Below are positions 42,133-51,896 of a stretch of 64,000 bases of DNA, in pieces (position 1 is the first letter of the stretch; the number at the start of each line of letters is the position of its first letter). A program made the translations under genes and the position numbers. Below the pieces are notes generated by a model that saw only the letters and a list, made by a program, of their open reading frames with translations, ran no database searches and was not told the DNA's origin. The stretch is from Ghiorsea sp. GTDB lineage: Bacteria > Pseudomonadota > Zetaproteobacteria > Mariprofundales > Mariprofundaceae. The DNA lies in the NCBI GenBank assembly GCA_027080505.1, contig JALWRX010000037.1, positions 1 to 64,000 on the forward strand. Direction: 5' to 3'.

Positions 42133-43125
42133 ATGAAAAAACAAGTATCATTAACAGCACTTGCATTAGCAACTGCTTTAACTGCTACAGCAGCACATGC
42201 AGATGATGTCAAATTAAGCGGCAAAGTTTTCTTTGACTATTCAAAACACACAGCTACAGGTAGCCCTGATAAAACAGCAGGTACAATTAACCGCACCTAC
42301 ATCTCAGCTAAGAAAAAGATTGATGATGTTTGGTCTGCAGCGGTAACCATTGACTCAGCTTATGATTCAGTAACCAGTAAACACAACAATGTATTTCTTA
42401 AAAAAGCGCAGCTAACAGGTAAATTCTCTGATGCTGTTTCTGTGAAGCTTGGCATGATTGGTACACCTTGGATTGGCTATCAAGACAAACTTAATGGTCA
42501 CCGCTACATTTCAAAAAGCTATGTGGATACACACAAAATGGCTTCTTCTGCTGATGCAGGTGTTGGTGTATTTGGTAAAGTTGATATGTTCTCATATGAC
42601 ATCGTTTCTATTAACGGTGGTGGTTATGGCAATACTGCAAAAACAGAAAAGACAGATCTTGAAGCACGTTTTGGTGTAAAACCAATCAAAGGTTTGACTG
42701 TAGATTTAGGTTACCGTTCTGGTTACTTGGGTAAATTTGTGGCAACAACTACAGAAAATAAAAATACTTTAACACAACTTCTTGTAACTTATGGTCAAAA
42801 AGGTGACTTGTCTTATCGTGTTGGCGCAAATGTTATCAGCAATAAAATTGTTGATGACTTAGGCGTAGCTGCTGATAAAACAGTGAAAGGTACTGAGCTT
42901 TGGGCTTGGGTTCGTGCTGATAAGTTTGGTGGTTACATTCGCAATGAAAGCACAGACTATGATGTAGCAGGCTCTGCAAAAGAAAAACGTACTGTTGTAT
43001 CCTTGGATTATCATGCAACTAAAGGCGTTGTTCTTTCCTTAGTTTCTGACAGAACATCTGATGTTGGCGGAACTGCAGGCAGTGACAAATCTACAACAGG
43101 CTTGTTCTCTCAATTTAAGTTCTAA
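42133..43125 (+). CDS. Outer-membrane porin, phosphate-inducible
   Basis: 330 residues with a 23-residue signal peptide (AAHA-DD), alternating beta-strands, and a terminal Phe (FSQFKF) for Bam recognition. It resembles small 16-strand general porins or OprP/O-like channels, with many Lys residues that would favour anions. Control by a Pho box and position beside pstS suggest phosphate or polyphosphate uptake. A terminator follows at 43159. Confidence 0.85.
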   Translation: MKKQVSLTALALATALTATAAHADDVKLSGKVFFDYSKHTATGSPDKTAGTINRTYISAKKKIDDVWSAAVTIDSAYDSVTSKHNNVFLKKAQLTGKFSDAVSVKLGMIGTPWIGYQDKLNGHRYISKSYVDTHKMASSADAGVGVFGKVDMFSYDIVSINGGGYGNTAKTEKTDLEARFGVKPIKGLTVDLGYRSGYLGKFVATTTENKNTLTQLLVTYGQKGDLSYRVGANVISNKIVDDLGVAADKTVKGTELWAWVRADKFGGYIRNESTDYDVAGSAKEKRTVVSLDYHATKGVVLSLVSDRTSDVGGTAGSDKSTTGLFSQFKF

Positions 43126-43158
43126 TTTAAACTTCCTCAAGTTTAATATCCTAGGAGA

Positions 43159-43186
43159 ACCATCAGCTGCAAGGCTGGTGGTTTTT
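43159..43186 (+). terminator. Rho-independent terminator after porin gene
   Basis: ACCATCAGC and GCTGGTGGT (one G-U pair) surround TGCAAG, then TTTTT. It separates the porin gene from the pstS promoter. Confidence 0.85.
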
Positions 43187-43215
43187 CTATTTTAGCTAAA
43201 AAAATACTTACGGCA

Positions 43216-43232
43216 TGTCATATCACTGTCAC
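43216..43232 (+). promoter_or_regulatory. Pho box for pstS
   Basis: TGTCATATCACTGTCAC has TGTCAT and TGTCAC 11 bp apart; a further TGTCAC occurs at 43247. It lies 50 bp before the pstS ATG and implies phosphate-starvation induction of the pst operon. Confidence 0.87.
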
Positions 43233-43281
43233 ATAAAGCATTAGAGTGTCACAAACTTTAATTGAACAAAGGAGTTCATTG

Positions 43282-44352
43282 ATGAAAAAACAAATTATTG
43301 CTATTGCAGCCGTTGCTGCAACATGCTTCACGCTAGGTGCGAATATCGCCCAAGCTGAAGAAAATATTCAGATTGTTGGTTCTTCAACAGTTTATCCATT
43401 CTCTAGCTATGTAGCTGAAGCTTTGGGTGCAACAGGCAAATTCAAAACACCAGTTGTTGAATCTACAGGTTCTGGCGGCGGCATGAAATTATTCTGTGCT
43501 GGCACTAGCATGGACACACCAGATTTCACCAATGCTTCTCGTCGTATGAAAGCGAAAGAATTTGCTAAATGTCAAAAAAATGGCGTGAAAGACATTACAG
43601 AAATGGTTGTCGGCTATGATGGTATTGCTATCGCACAATCTAAAAAAGCACCAAGTATTAGCCTTTCTCGTAAAGATTTGATGTTGGCAGTTGCCGCTGA
43701 AGTTCCAAGTAAAGATGGTTCTCACTTGGTTAAAAACAACTACCACTTCTGGAATGAAATCAACCCTAAATTGCCACACCGCGCCATCCGCGTTTATGGT
43801 CCTCCAACATCTTCTGGTACACGTGATGCATTCGAAGACATGATTCTTAAGCATTTAACCAAACACATGGATGTTTACACTAAGCTTTACAAAGCTGACA
43901 AAAAGAAAAACAAAGCATACAAAAAATATCATAAAATCCGTCAAGATGGCGTTTATATCCCATCTGGTGAAAATGATAACTTAATCGTGCAAAAGCTTGC
44001 TCGTGATACATCTGCTTTGGGTATCTTTGGTTACAGCTACCTAGAAGAAAACAGTGATAGTATTTCACCAGCCATCATTGATGGTGTTATCCCAACCCCA
44101 GAAACCATTTCTGGTCACACATATCCACTATCTCGTTCACTATACTTCTACATCAAAAAATCACACATTGGCAAAGTACCAGGTATGATGGAATATGCTA
44201 ACTTGTTCATGAGTGATCAAATGATTGGTGAAGATGGCGAGTGTACAGACATTGGCTTGATTCCTTTACCTAAAGAGGAACTTGCTCACTACCGTGCAAA
44301 CTTGAAATCTTTGAAAAATCTAACAGCAGCAGATTTTGCGAAGAAACACTAA
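43282..44352 (+). CDS. pstS: Phosphate-binding protein PstS
   Basis: 356 residues. Signal peptide of about 25 residues (ANIAQA-EE) leads to the mature periplasmic protein beginning IQIVGSSTVYPFSSYVAE. TGSGGGMKLFCAG and GPPTSSGTRDAFEDMI are phosphate-binding loops of the PstS (SphX-like, extended) family. ATG 43282 has AAGGAG 9 bases upstream; the extension to GTG 43246 would lie in the promoter. A Lys-rich insert (KKKNKAYKK) near residue 208 is unusual. It delivers phosphate to PstC-PstA. Confidence 0.95.
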   Translation: MKKQIIAIAAVAATCFTLGANIAQAEENIQIVGSSTVYPFSSYVAEALGATGKFKTPVVESTGSGGGMKLFCAGTSMDTPDFTNASRRMKAKEFAKCQKNGVKDITEMVVGYDGIAIAQSKKAPSISLSRKDLMLAVAAEVPSKDGSHLVKNNYHFWNEINPKLPHRAIRVYGPPTSSGTRDAFEDMILKHLTKHMDVYTKLYKADKKKNKAYKKYHKIRQDGVYIPSGENDNLIVQKLARDTSALGIFGYSYLEENSDSISPAIIDGVIPTPETISGHTYPLSRSLYFYIKKSHIGKVPGMMEYANLFMSDQMIGEDGECTDIGLIPLPKEELAHYRANLKSLKNLTAADFAKKH

Positions 44353-44371
44353 GCAGTATTGAAGTAAATCT

Positions 44372-44402
44372 AAGGCTGAGGAACTTCCTCAGCCTTTTTT
44401 TT
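44372..44402 (+). terminator. Terminator or attenuator between pstS and pstC
   Basis: AAGGCTGAGGAA and TTCCTCAGCCTT are exact complements separated by one base (stem shortens to leave a 4-6-base loop), then a run of T. It would make pstS mRNA more abundant than pstCAB, as is usual for binding-protein genes. Confidence 0.85.
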
Positions 44403-44501
44403 GCCCTCCCCTTTCTGCTTCCCATGCAGTGACAAATGTTTTAGTTTCGCCCTCACGATTTATATGCAGTTCAAGATATTTACACGGAGCTTTAATACCC
44501 C

Positions 44502-45740
44502 ATGACAACAGCAGATATCTTTCTTTGGTTTACCGCTGGTCTTCTTATTTTATCCATTGCGGCTTATGTATTTGCTCGCAATAAAGCTATCCATATTGAA
44601 AACACAGAAGGTAGGCTTCATTCTCGCCCTAATTTTTTTGGTTGGTATGCTGTAAGTAAAATCCTTACCCCAGCATTTATTATCGGTTTTATATATTCTA
44701 TTTTACATATGAGCGGCTTGGTTTCACAACCTCAAGCCTTGCTTGCTATCGTCTTTATAACTGCAATAATCAATTTCGCTATTAGCATCAAACATATACA
44801 GCGTAATTTCAGAGCAAGACAAGCTGTTGAGAAAACATCCAAACGCTTGTTTTTTATTGCTGCTTTAATTTCTATTCTTACCACAATAGGTATTGTCTTC
44901 TCCGTACTTTTTGAAGCCATTCGCTTTTTTAATATCATCCCACTCTGGGACTTCCTTACAGGTACAACTTGGAACCCTGACACAGCATTCTTGATTGGTG
45001 CTGGGCGCGATGAAGGTGGTGCTGTGCCAGAATTTGGCTCTTTGCCTATTTTTGCAGGCACATTAATGATAACAGTTATTGCCATGCTAGTTGCTATCCC
45101 TGTGGGCTTATTTGCTGCAATTTATATGTCTGAATATGCAAGTAGCCGTGTGCGTAACATCCTAAAACCAACATTAGAGATTTTGGCTGGTATCCCCACA
45201 GTTGTTTATGGTTTTTTTGCTGCTATCACCATTAGCCCCTTGGTTGTAAAAGCTGCTGAAGCTTTGGGTTTACATGCAGACTTCACCAATGCACTTGCAC
45301 CAGGGGTAATTATGGGAGTAATGATTATTCCTTTTATTTCATCCCTTTCTGATGATGTGATTCGTGCAGTACCACAACCACTACGTGATGGTTCACTTGC
45401 ACTTGGCACAACACAATCAGAAACGATTCGTCATGTGGTTTTACCCAGTGCATTTCCTGGCATTGTTGCTGCTTTCTTATTGGCGGTCTCCCGAGCTATT
45501 GGTGAAACCATGATTGTGGTCATGGCAGCAGGACTTCGCCCCAACCTTACCGCTAACCCTTTGGAAGGTGTGACAACGGTTACCGTTAAAATTGTTGAAG
45601 CATTAACAGGCGATCAAGAGTTTGACTCTGCATTTACCCTAGCTGCATTTGCTTTGGGCTTGGTTCTTTTGATTGTCACACTAGTGCTGAATATTGGTTC
45701 TACTATTATTGTACGAAAATTTACCCAGAGGTATGAATAA
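44502..45740 (+). CDS. pstC: Phosphate ABC permease PstC
   Basis: 412 residues, about 100 longer than E. coli PstC (319). The extra N-terminus has three hydrophobic helices (about 5-22, 55-72, 78-95) before the transport domain. The EAA region (PLRDGSLALGTTQSETIRHVVLPSAFPG) and AVSRAIGETMIVVMAAG are canonical. It overlaps pstA by one base. Long N-terminal PstC extensions are known in several proteobacterial groups; their role is unclear. Confidence 0.93.
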   Translation: MTTADIFLWFTAGLLILSIAAYVFARNKAIHIENTEGRLHSRPNFFGWYAVSKILTPAFIIGFIYSILHMSGLVSQPQALLAIVFITAIINFAISIKHIQRNFRARQAVEKTSKRLFFIAALISILTTIGIVFSVLFEAIRFFNIIPLWDFLTGTTWNPDTAFLIGAGRDEGGAVPEFGSLPIFAGTLMITVIAMLVAIPVGLFAAIYMSEYASSRVRNILKPTLEILAGIPTVVYGFFAAITISPLVVKAAEALGLHADFTNALAPGVIMGVMIIPFISSLSDDVIRAVPQPLRDGSLALGTTQSETIRHVVLPSAFPGIVAAFLLAVSRAIGETMIVVMAAGLRPNLTANPLEGVTTVTVKIVEALTGDQEFDSAFTLAAFALGLVLLIVTLVLNIGSTIIVRKFTQRYE

Positions 45741-46894
45741 TGAGCTTGTCGCCCCAATTAAAACGCCGCTATCGTGCTGATAAGCGTTTCAAATTTTATG
45801 GGCTTACTGCCATTGTTTTTGCCCTTTGCTTCTTAATCTTCTTCTTTGTTGATATTATTGGTAAAGCAGTGCCAGCTTTTGAACAAGCTTATATTCAAGT
45901 GCCTGTTTCCTATAATCAGAGCGTGATACACAACTACAACAGAGCTATTCCCAAAGAATACCGCCGCTTGGTTAGTAAATCATTCTTGCGTACACTGGGT
46001 CAAAAACTAGAAGCTCACCCTGAGCTTATGAACACCACGCAAGAAGAATGGGCACTTGCCAACCATAGGGTTGATCAGTTCTTAAAAGGGCATGAAGGCC
46101 ATGGTCTGAAGAAGAAGTATCGCAAAACAGTTGAACAGATGTACCAAGATGGAAAAATTGAGTTTCGTTTTAATACCAACTTTTTTACTCGTGGTGATTC
46201 CAAAATGGCTGAAAATGCAGGTGTACTTGCTGCTGCTATGGGCTCTATTATGGTATTACTCATTACCATTGCAGTATCAGTACCTATTGGTGTAATGACA
46301 GCTATTTATCTGGAAGAATTTGCACCTGATAATCGATTCACTCAAGCTATTGAAGTAAACATCAATAATCTTGCCGCTATTCCTTCTATCTTATACGGCT
46401 TGTTGGGGCTAGCTATTTTCATCAATGTGATGGGCGTACCACGTTCCTCAGCTTTAGCTGGCGGATTGACCCTTGCTTTGATGACGTTACCCGTCATTAT
46501 TATTAGTACTCGTGCGGCTTTGCGTTCTGTGCCACAAAGTATTCGTGATGCCGCATTTGGTTTGGGCGCATCTAGCCTTCAAGTGGTCATACACCACGTT
46601 TTACCCTTAGCTTTCCCTGGTATTCTAACAGGCTCAATTATTGGCTTAGCCCAAGCTATGGGCGAAACCGCACCTTTATTAATTGTTGGCATGATGGCGT
46701 ATATACCCGATGCACCTGGAAGCATATTTGATGCTGCAACGGTATTGCCTGCACAAGTCTATACGTGGTCATCAGAATCTATTCGCGCATTTGAAGAGCG
46801 TACCGCAGCAGGTATTTTGGTGCTTTTAACCGTATTATTAAGTTTAAATGCGTTGGCAGTATATTTACGTAAAAAGTTTGAAGTGAGGTGGTAA
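45740..46894 (+). CDS. pstA: Phosphate ABC permease PstA
   Basis: 384 residues, about 90 longer than E. coli PstA. After the first helix (about 22-42) comes a 120-residue periplasmic insert resembling DUF3333 (YIQVPVSYNQ; FRFNTNFFTRGDSK), then five helices. The EAA motif is RSVPQSIRDAAFGLGASSLQVVIHHVLPLAFPG, with GLAQAMGETAPLLIVG after it. DUF3333-type inserts are typical of alphaproteobacterial-type PstA. It begins in the pstC stop (TAATG). Confidence 0.94.
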   Translation: MSLSPQLKRRYRADKRFKFYGLTAIVFALCFLIFFFVDIIGKAVPAFEQAYIQVPVSYNQSVIHNYNRAIPKEYRRLVSKSFLRTLGQKLEAHPELMNTTQEEWALANHRVDQFLKGHEGHGLKKKYRKTVEQMYQDGKIEFRFNTNFFTRGDSKMAENAGVLAAAMGSIMVLLITIAVSVPIGVMTAIYLEEFAPDNRFTQAIEVNINNLAAIPSILYGLLGLAIFINVMGVPRSSALAGGLTLALMTLPVIIISTRAALRSVPQSIRDAAFGLGASSLQVVIHHVLPLAFPGILTGSIIGLAQAMGETAPLLIVGMMAYIPDAPGSIFDAATVLPAQVYTWSSESIRAFEERTAAGILVLLTVLLSLNALAVYLRKKFEVRW

Positions 46895-46900
46895 GCCCCT

Positions 46901-47659
46901 ATGAGTAAACCTAAAATTAGTGTATCTGACCTAAAGCTTTGGTATGGTGATCATGAAACTTTGCATGGTATAGATGTTGATTTTGAAGCTAAAAAAGTGA
47001 CCGCCCTTATTGGTCCATCAGGCTGTGGCAAATCAACCCTACTAAGATGCCTTAACCGTATGAATGATAGGATTGTGGGTTGCCGTATTGAAGGTAGTGT
47101 ACTTTTAGATGGTAAAGATATTAATGCCCCTGATGTTGATGTGGTTCAACTGCGTACCCATGTTGGTATGGTATTCCAAAAACCTAATCCTTTCCCCAAA
47201 AGCATCTATGAAAACATTATTTATGCGCCACAAATTCACGGTATGGTGGATAAACAAGGTATGGATGAGCTTGTAGAAACAGCATTACGTAAAGCCAGTA
47301 TTTGGGATGAAGTCAAAGATAAACTGCATGAACCAGGCACTGCTCTTTCAGGTGGTCAACAACAGCGTCTTTGTATTGCTCGCACAATCGCTGTTAAACC
47401 CGATGTTATTTTAATGGATGAGCCCTGCTCTGCACTTGACCCTATCGCTACAGCAAAAATTGAAGAGCTGATTGATGAACTAAAACAAGACTTTACCATT
47501 ATTATGGTGACGCATAATATGCAACAAGCTGCTCGAGTATCTGATAACACAGCATTCTTTTATATGGGTAATTTGATTGAATTTGGTGAAACATCAACAT
47601 TATTTAGCCAGCCCCAACAACAGCAAACAGAAGACTATATTACTGGTCGATTTGGTTAG
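46901..47659 (+). CDS. pstB: Phosphate ABC ATPase PstB
   Basis: 252 residues. Walker [10 protein letters not shown] at 38-46, Q-loop [17 protein letters not shown], signature [17 protein letters not shown], Walker [23 protein letters not shown] is diagnostic of PstB. It powers phosphate import and, with PhoU and PhoR, signals phosphate status. Confidence 0.97.
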   Translation: MSKPKISVSDLKLWYGDHETLHGIDVDFEAKKVTALIGPSGCGKSTLLRCLNRMNDRIVGCRIEGSVLLDGKDINAPDVDVVQLRTHVGMVFQKPNPFPKSIYENIIYAPQIHGMVDKQGMDELVETALRKASIWDEVKDKLHEPGTALSGGQQQRLCIARTIAVKPDVILMDEPCSALDPIATAKIEELIDELKQDFTIIMVTHNMQQAARVSDNTAFFYMGNLIEFGETSTLFSQPQQQQTEDYITGRFG

Positions 47660-47668
47660 GAGAGAAAT

Positions 47669-48367
47669 ATGCCACACACACTTAGCCGCTTTGATAATGA
47701 ACTTAATGAGTTACACCAGCTTATCAATACCATGTTTAAAATTACGCGAAAAAACATTAAACAAAGTCTAGCTTCAATTTTTGATGTTGATGTTGAAATG
47801 GCAAAACGTGTGATTGAACGCGATGATGTAGTCAACACCTTAGAATTGAGAATTGACGAGCTTGCACGCACACTAATTATCCAGTTTCAACCTGCTGCAT
47901 CAGATTTACGAACCGTTTTTTCTGCAACAAAAATTGTAACCGACCTTGAACGCATGAGTGATTTGGCAACAAAACTAGCGCAAAACGCTTTAGAAATGGA
48001 TGGTTTTATTCCAAGAAAATCAACCTCTGTGCCTATTATGCGTGAAATTTTACTCACACAAGTCAAAAATACGCGGAAAGCCTTTATTAATAATGATGTT
48101 CTTTTGGCTAAAAAAGTGATTGAGCAAGATAAGTTACTTGATGATTCGTATGAAAATTGCCAGAGAGTGCTACTTACACGTATGGCTGAAGACCCAGCAA
48201 GTATTAGTCACTCTATTGCTTTAACCAATATTGCCAAAGTTATTGAGCGTATAGGTGACCATGCTGTCAATATTGCCGAAATGATTATTTATGCATCCAG
48301 TTCACATGAAGTTCGCCATTTAAGCATAGAAGAACTCAATGATGTGCTTGATGATGAAGATGAATAA
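47669..48367 (+). CDS. PhoU-like phosphate signalling protein, first copy
   Basis: 232 residues of two three-helix repeats. Metal-binding motifs resemble PhoU (FSATKIVTDLERMSDLA; NIAKVIERIGDHAVNIAEMIIY). It follows pstB by 9 bp and ends acidic (DVLDDEDE). PhoU joins PstB to PhoR and turns the Pho response off at high phosphate. It is the more divergent of the two copies in this window (e.g. RTLIIQFQPAASDLRTV). Confidence 0.9.
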   Translation: MPHTLSRFDNELNELHQLINTMFKITRKNIKQSLASIFDVDVEMAKRVIERDDVVNTLELRIDELARTLIIQFQPAASDLRTVFSATKIVTDLERMSDLATKLAQNALEMDGFIPRKSTSVPIMREILLTQVKNTRKAFINNDVLLAKKVIEQDKLLDDSYENCQRVLLTRMAEDPASISHSIALTNIAKVIERIGDHAVNIAEMIIYASSSHEVRHLSIEELNDVLDDEDE

Positions 48368-48499
48368 ATATATTTAACGCACATATTTTTCGCCACATAT
48401 ATTTTGTAAGCTATATCACAACCTATTGATTATACTTGCTTTTTTCTTTGGCCTAAATTATAAACCCACACTCTATTATTTTTTAATAAAGGAACAAAC

Positions 48500-49198
48500 A
48501 TGCCATTACACACCATGAAACGCTTTGATGAAGAGCTTGATGAAATAAAGACACATATTCTTGCTATGGGTGGCTTGGTGGAACGTGCGATTGAAAATGC
48601 TGTGAAGTCCATGCTTGAGCAAAATGAAGAGCTTGCACTTAAAACCCTAGAGCGCGATAAAGCGATTAATGCCTTGGAAGTTCAATGTGATGAAATGACC
48701 CGTGAAATATTGGTGCGTAGGCAGCCTGCAGCAGGTGACTTGCGTTTCATTATGGGTATTATCAAGTTGGTCACGGATCTAGAGCGTATGGGTGATTTGG
48801 CTTCTGGTATCGCTCAAGGCATGTTACGTGCTGAAGAAAATCCACCCAGAAACTTCTCCAACCTTGATATTATGGGTGAGAAAGTGGTGCGCCAAGTCAA
48901 ACGTGCTTTAGATGCATTCTCACGTGGTGACACCGAGCTTGCTATGCTTGTTATCGAAAAAGATGCAGGTATTGATATTTTATATAAACGTATGTACCGA
49001 GAAATGCTCACTTATATGATGGAAGATCCCAGAGTGATTGGTTCATCTATTATTTTATCCAATGTAGCCAAAAACCTTGAGCGTATTGCCGACCATGCTA
49101 CCAATATTGCGGAAATGGTTATTTATATGGAACGTGGACACGATATTCGTCATGTGGACCATGAAGCTGCAGCACGTTTGCTTTCAGGTGAAGAATAA
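48500..49198 (+). CDS. phoU: Phosphate signalling protein PhoU, second copy
   Basis: 232 residues. MKRFDEELDEIKTHILAMGGLVERAIENAVKSM, RRQPAAGDLRFIMGIIKLVTDLERMGD and NVAKNLERIADHATNIAEMVIYME are the classical PhoU repeats. Length matches E. coli PhoU (241). It lies 132 bp beyond the first copy and may be in the same transcript. It is the more canonical of the two. It converges on gluQ with a 4-bp gap and no terminator. Confidence 0.94.
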   Translation: MPLHTMKRFDEELDEIKTHILAMGGLVERAIENAVKSMLEQNEELALKTLERDKAINALEVQCDEMTREILVRRQPAAGDLRFIMGIIKLVTDLERMGDLASGIAQGMLRAEENPPRNFSNLDIMGEKVVRQVKRALDAFSRGDTELAMLVIEKDAGIDILYKRMYREMLTYMMEDPRVIGSSIILSNVAKNLERIADHATNIAEMVIYMERGHDIRHVDHEAAARLLSGEE

Positions 49199-49202
49199 AA
49201 CC

Positions 49203-50042
49203 TTAAAAACCTAAAGACTTTCGTACTTGTTTGGCTGTCGCCCCACTATCTCGCAAGCTTTTTAAAGCAGGTGATGCCTTGCTTTTCGCCAAACGTTTAC
49301 CTTGTTGATTTGTAATCAGTTTATGGTGTAAATATTTAGGCGACTCATAGTTTAACAAGCATTGCAACACACTGTGTACAGGGGTGCTACTGCGTAAGTC
49401 TTCACCTCGAATAACATGAGTAATGCCTTGTTTTGCATCATCCACCACCACACATAGGTGATAACTAAAACGAATATCCTTGCGCCCAATAATCACGTCA
49501 CCAATATCTTCCAATACATCAAAGCAGTGTTTATGATTTTTCGCATCATACCAAGCACATTGCCGCCCTATCTGCTGCGATACAGCCTCACAATCCAAAC
49601 GCCAAGCATAAGTCTGTTTCTGCATTTTTTGTTGCTGTTGTTGCTTATCAAGTTGTTTACAAGTGCCAGGATAAGGGTCTAAACCGCTGCATTGAATATT
49701 GCCTTTATCTTTTTGCGCCAGCAATGCTGCATCAACCTCTTTTCGCGTACAAAAACATGGGTATAACACACCCATCTCAATCAATTGTTGTAAAACTTTT
49801 TCATACAACGCTAAACGTTGTTGCTGAAACGACACCTCATCAAAAGATAAACCTAACCATACCAAATCATCGAGCATTTGCTCTGTGTGTTTAGGTTTAC
49901 AGCGGGTAAAATCAATATCTTCCACACGTAATAAAATTTGTGCATCATGCTCTTTTGCCCAATGTTCACAGACTAAAGCTGAATAAACATTACCAAGGTG
50001 TAACAAACCTGTTGGTGATGGTGCAAAACGTGTTCGTTTCAA
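49203..50042 (-). CDS. gluQ: Glutamyl-Q tRNA(Asp) synthetase
   Basis: 279 residues, the length of YadB/GluQ-RS and lacking the anticodon-binding domain of GluRS. HLGN (15-18) is the HIGH motif and KRLAKS the KMSKS motif near 247. A zinc site of YPCFCTRKE and CSGLDPYPGTC is present. It glutamylates queuosine at the wobble base of tRNA-Asp. A Gln-rich loop (QLDKQQQQQKMQKQ) is an unusual insertion. Confidence 0.93.
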   Translation of the reverse strand: MKRTRFAPSPTGLLHLGNVYSALVCEHWAKEHDAQILLRVEDIDFTRCKPKHTEQMLDDLVWLGLSFDEVSFQQQRLALYEKVLQQLIEMGVLYPCFCTRKEVDAALLAQKDKGNIQCSGLDPYPGTCKQLDKQQQQQKMQKQTYAWRLDCEAVSQQIGRQCAWYDAKNHKHCFDVLEDIGDVIIGRKDIRFSYHLCVVVDDAKQGITHVIRGEDLRSSTPVHSVLQCLLNYESPKYLHHKLITNQQGKRLAKSKASPALKSLRDSGATAKQVRKSLGF

Positions 50043-50051
50043 GCCTAACCT

Positions 50052-51890
50052 TTAATTTGCTGCAGTTGGCACAGTAAAAATCGTTTGTCCTTCTTTCACA
50101 CGTTCAGGGCGAAGCAAGGCATAAATATCATCACCTTCCTCTAAAACTAAATCATCATGAATAATATGTGACTGCCCCTTACGCACTACAGCCAAAGGTT
50201 GCACACCATGTGGAATCCGCACTTCGCTCATTTTTAAACCAATAAGTTTAGAGCCTGGTTCAACCTCTTGGGTATCAAATACAAGCCGCTTACGCACAGC
50301 TTGGTCATGCCAGTAACTAAAAGTATAGGGTTTAGCAAACAAACGCTTCACCTGTAATTGATGGATTAAACTACTATGTTTTTTCTCATCACCTTCTTGT
50401 AAAGTCACATATACTTCTGAAACATGAAACTTTTCTTGCACCAAACGTGCAATATGTAAGTTATGATCAGATGAGCCTGTCATAGCAACCACGGTATCAA
50501 TTTCTTCAGCATGAATTACTTCCATATACAAGGGATCCAATGCATTGCCTTGCACAGCTATAAAGCCAGCATGTTTTAAGTTTTTCACTACTTCACTGTT
50601 TAAGTCTAAAAAGCGAACTTCCCTATCTTCACTTAATAAACGACCAAGCTCCGCCCCTACTTGCCCACCACCAACAATGAGTACAGACCGATCCGAACCA
50701 CCTTTCACATCCAACCAATGACTCATGGGTTTGGCTAAAAAACTATACAAAAATACAGAAACAATGATGATAATATAAACAAGTGCCAATAAGGTCTCAG
50801 CATGAGGGTTACCAGCTTCCCATAAAATTAAAGAAAACAAAGAGGTTACACCTGCAGCAACCACACCACGTGGTGCCATAAAGGCAAGAAATGTCATTTG
50901 TTTATGATTCAAATGTCCACCAACAGATGATAACCATACTACCAAGGGGCGAACCACCAATGCCAGTGCCACAAAGATAAGTAAACCTTGCCACAACCAA
51001 GTTTCCATCACATATAGATTTAAATTTGCAGCCAACAATACAAACAATACGGAAATCAACAGCATGGATAAGCTGCCTTTAAAGTGTTTTAAGTTTTGTA
51101 AATCAGGAATATCCATGCGTTGTAACATCACACCCGAAATTAACACCGCAAGCAAACCTGCCTGAGAACTGATTTGGTCTGCCAATAAGAAGATTCCCCA
51201 TGAACTGGCTAAACTTACAACCACACGAAGTTCAACGCCTTCTGCGATATTGTGTTGAAGTGCCTTGCCTAGCAGCCAACCACCAATCACACCGACAAAG
51301 GCACCCACAACAAATTTCTCCATAATTTCTTGAAAGCTGTGCAGCATATCTGGGTCAGGCAGAAGAACAATTTGTAACATCACAATCGACAAAATTGCGC
51401 CCACACCATCCACCAGCATGGCTTCACTACTTAAGATATGACTTACTTCCCTATCCAAGCGCACTTGCCTTACAATGGGCGTAATCACCGTTGGTCCACC
51501 AACAGCAATCAAAGCACCAAACAACAAGGATATAGGCCAATCCATACCAATAAGGTAATGTACCAAGGATCCACCCAAAAACATAGTTAAAACAGGACCT
51601 ATAATCACCAGCTTACCCACTGTCCAACCATGTTCTTTTAGTGTCTTGAGGTTTAGGTTTAGCCCACCTTCAAAAAGAATGACTGCCAAGCCAAGTTCAA
51701 TCAGTGTGTGCATGGCTCCTGCAAGCAAATCAGCCCGAATCCAATCCAAACCAAACGTTCCTAAAGCCATACCTGCAACTAACCAAATAATAATAGGAGG
51801 AAATTTCAGACGTGCAGCAAGCATCTGTGCTGTTACAGCAATCAACACAGCAATCACAAAAGCTGTGGTTGGTGTACTTTCAATAAACAT
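50052..51890 (-). CDS. CPA1-type cation/H+ antiporter with TrkA domains
   Basis: 612 residues. About 12 membrane helices (residues 1-390) with GAIDA-like ILFEGGLNLNL and VGGPTVITPIVRQVRLD, the transport core of NhaP/CPA1 antiporters. A cytoplasmic TrkA-N domain follows (RSVLIVGGGQVGAELGRLLSED, the NAD(H)-binding glycine loop) and then a TrkA-C domain (GSKLIGLKMSEVRIPHGVQPL). The arrangement is like NhaP2/KefC-type K+(Na+)/H+ antiporters gated by nucleotides. Adjacent to ridA on the same strand. Confidence 0.9.
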   Translation of the reverse strand: MFIESTPTTAFVIAVLIAVTAQMLAARLKFPPIIIWLVAGMALGTFGLDWIRADLLAGAMHTLIELGLAVILFEGGLNLNLKTLKEHGWTVGKLVIIGPVLTMFLGGSLVHYLIGMDWPISLLFGALIAVGGPTVITPIVRQVRLDREVSHILSSEAMLVDGVGAILSIVMLQIVLLPDPDMLHSFQEIMEKFVVGAFVGVIGGWLLGKALQHNIAEGVELRVVVSLASSWGIFLLADQISSQAGLLAVLISGVMLQRMDIPDLQNLKHFKGSLSMLLISVLFVLLAANLNLYVMETWLWQGLLIFVALALVVRPLVVWLSSVGGHLNHKQMTFLAFMAPRGVVAAGVTSLFSLILWEAGNPHAETLLALVYIIIIVSVFLYSFLAKPMSHWLDVKGGSDRSVLIVGGGQVGAELGRLLSEDREVRFLDLNSEVVKNLKHAGFIAVQGNALDPLYMEVIHAEEIDTVVAMTGSSDHNLHIARLVQEKFHVSEVYVTLQEGDEKKHSSLIHQLQVKRLFAKPYTFSYWHDQAVRKRLVFDTQEVEPGSKLIGLKMSEVRIPHGVQPLAVVRKGQSHIIHDDLVLEEGDDIYALLRPERVKEGQTIFTVPTAAN

Positions 51891-51896
51891 TAAGGG

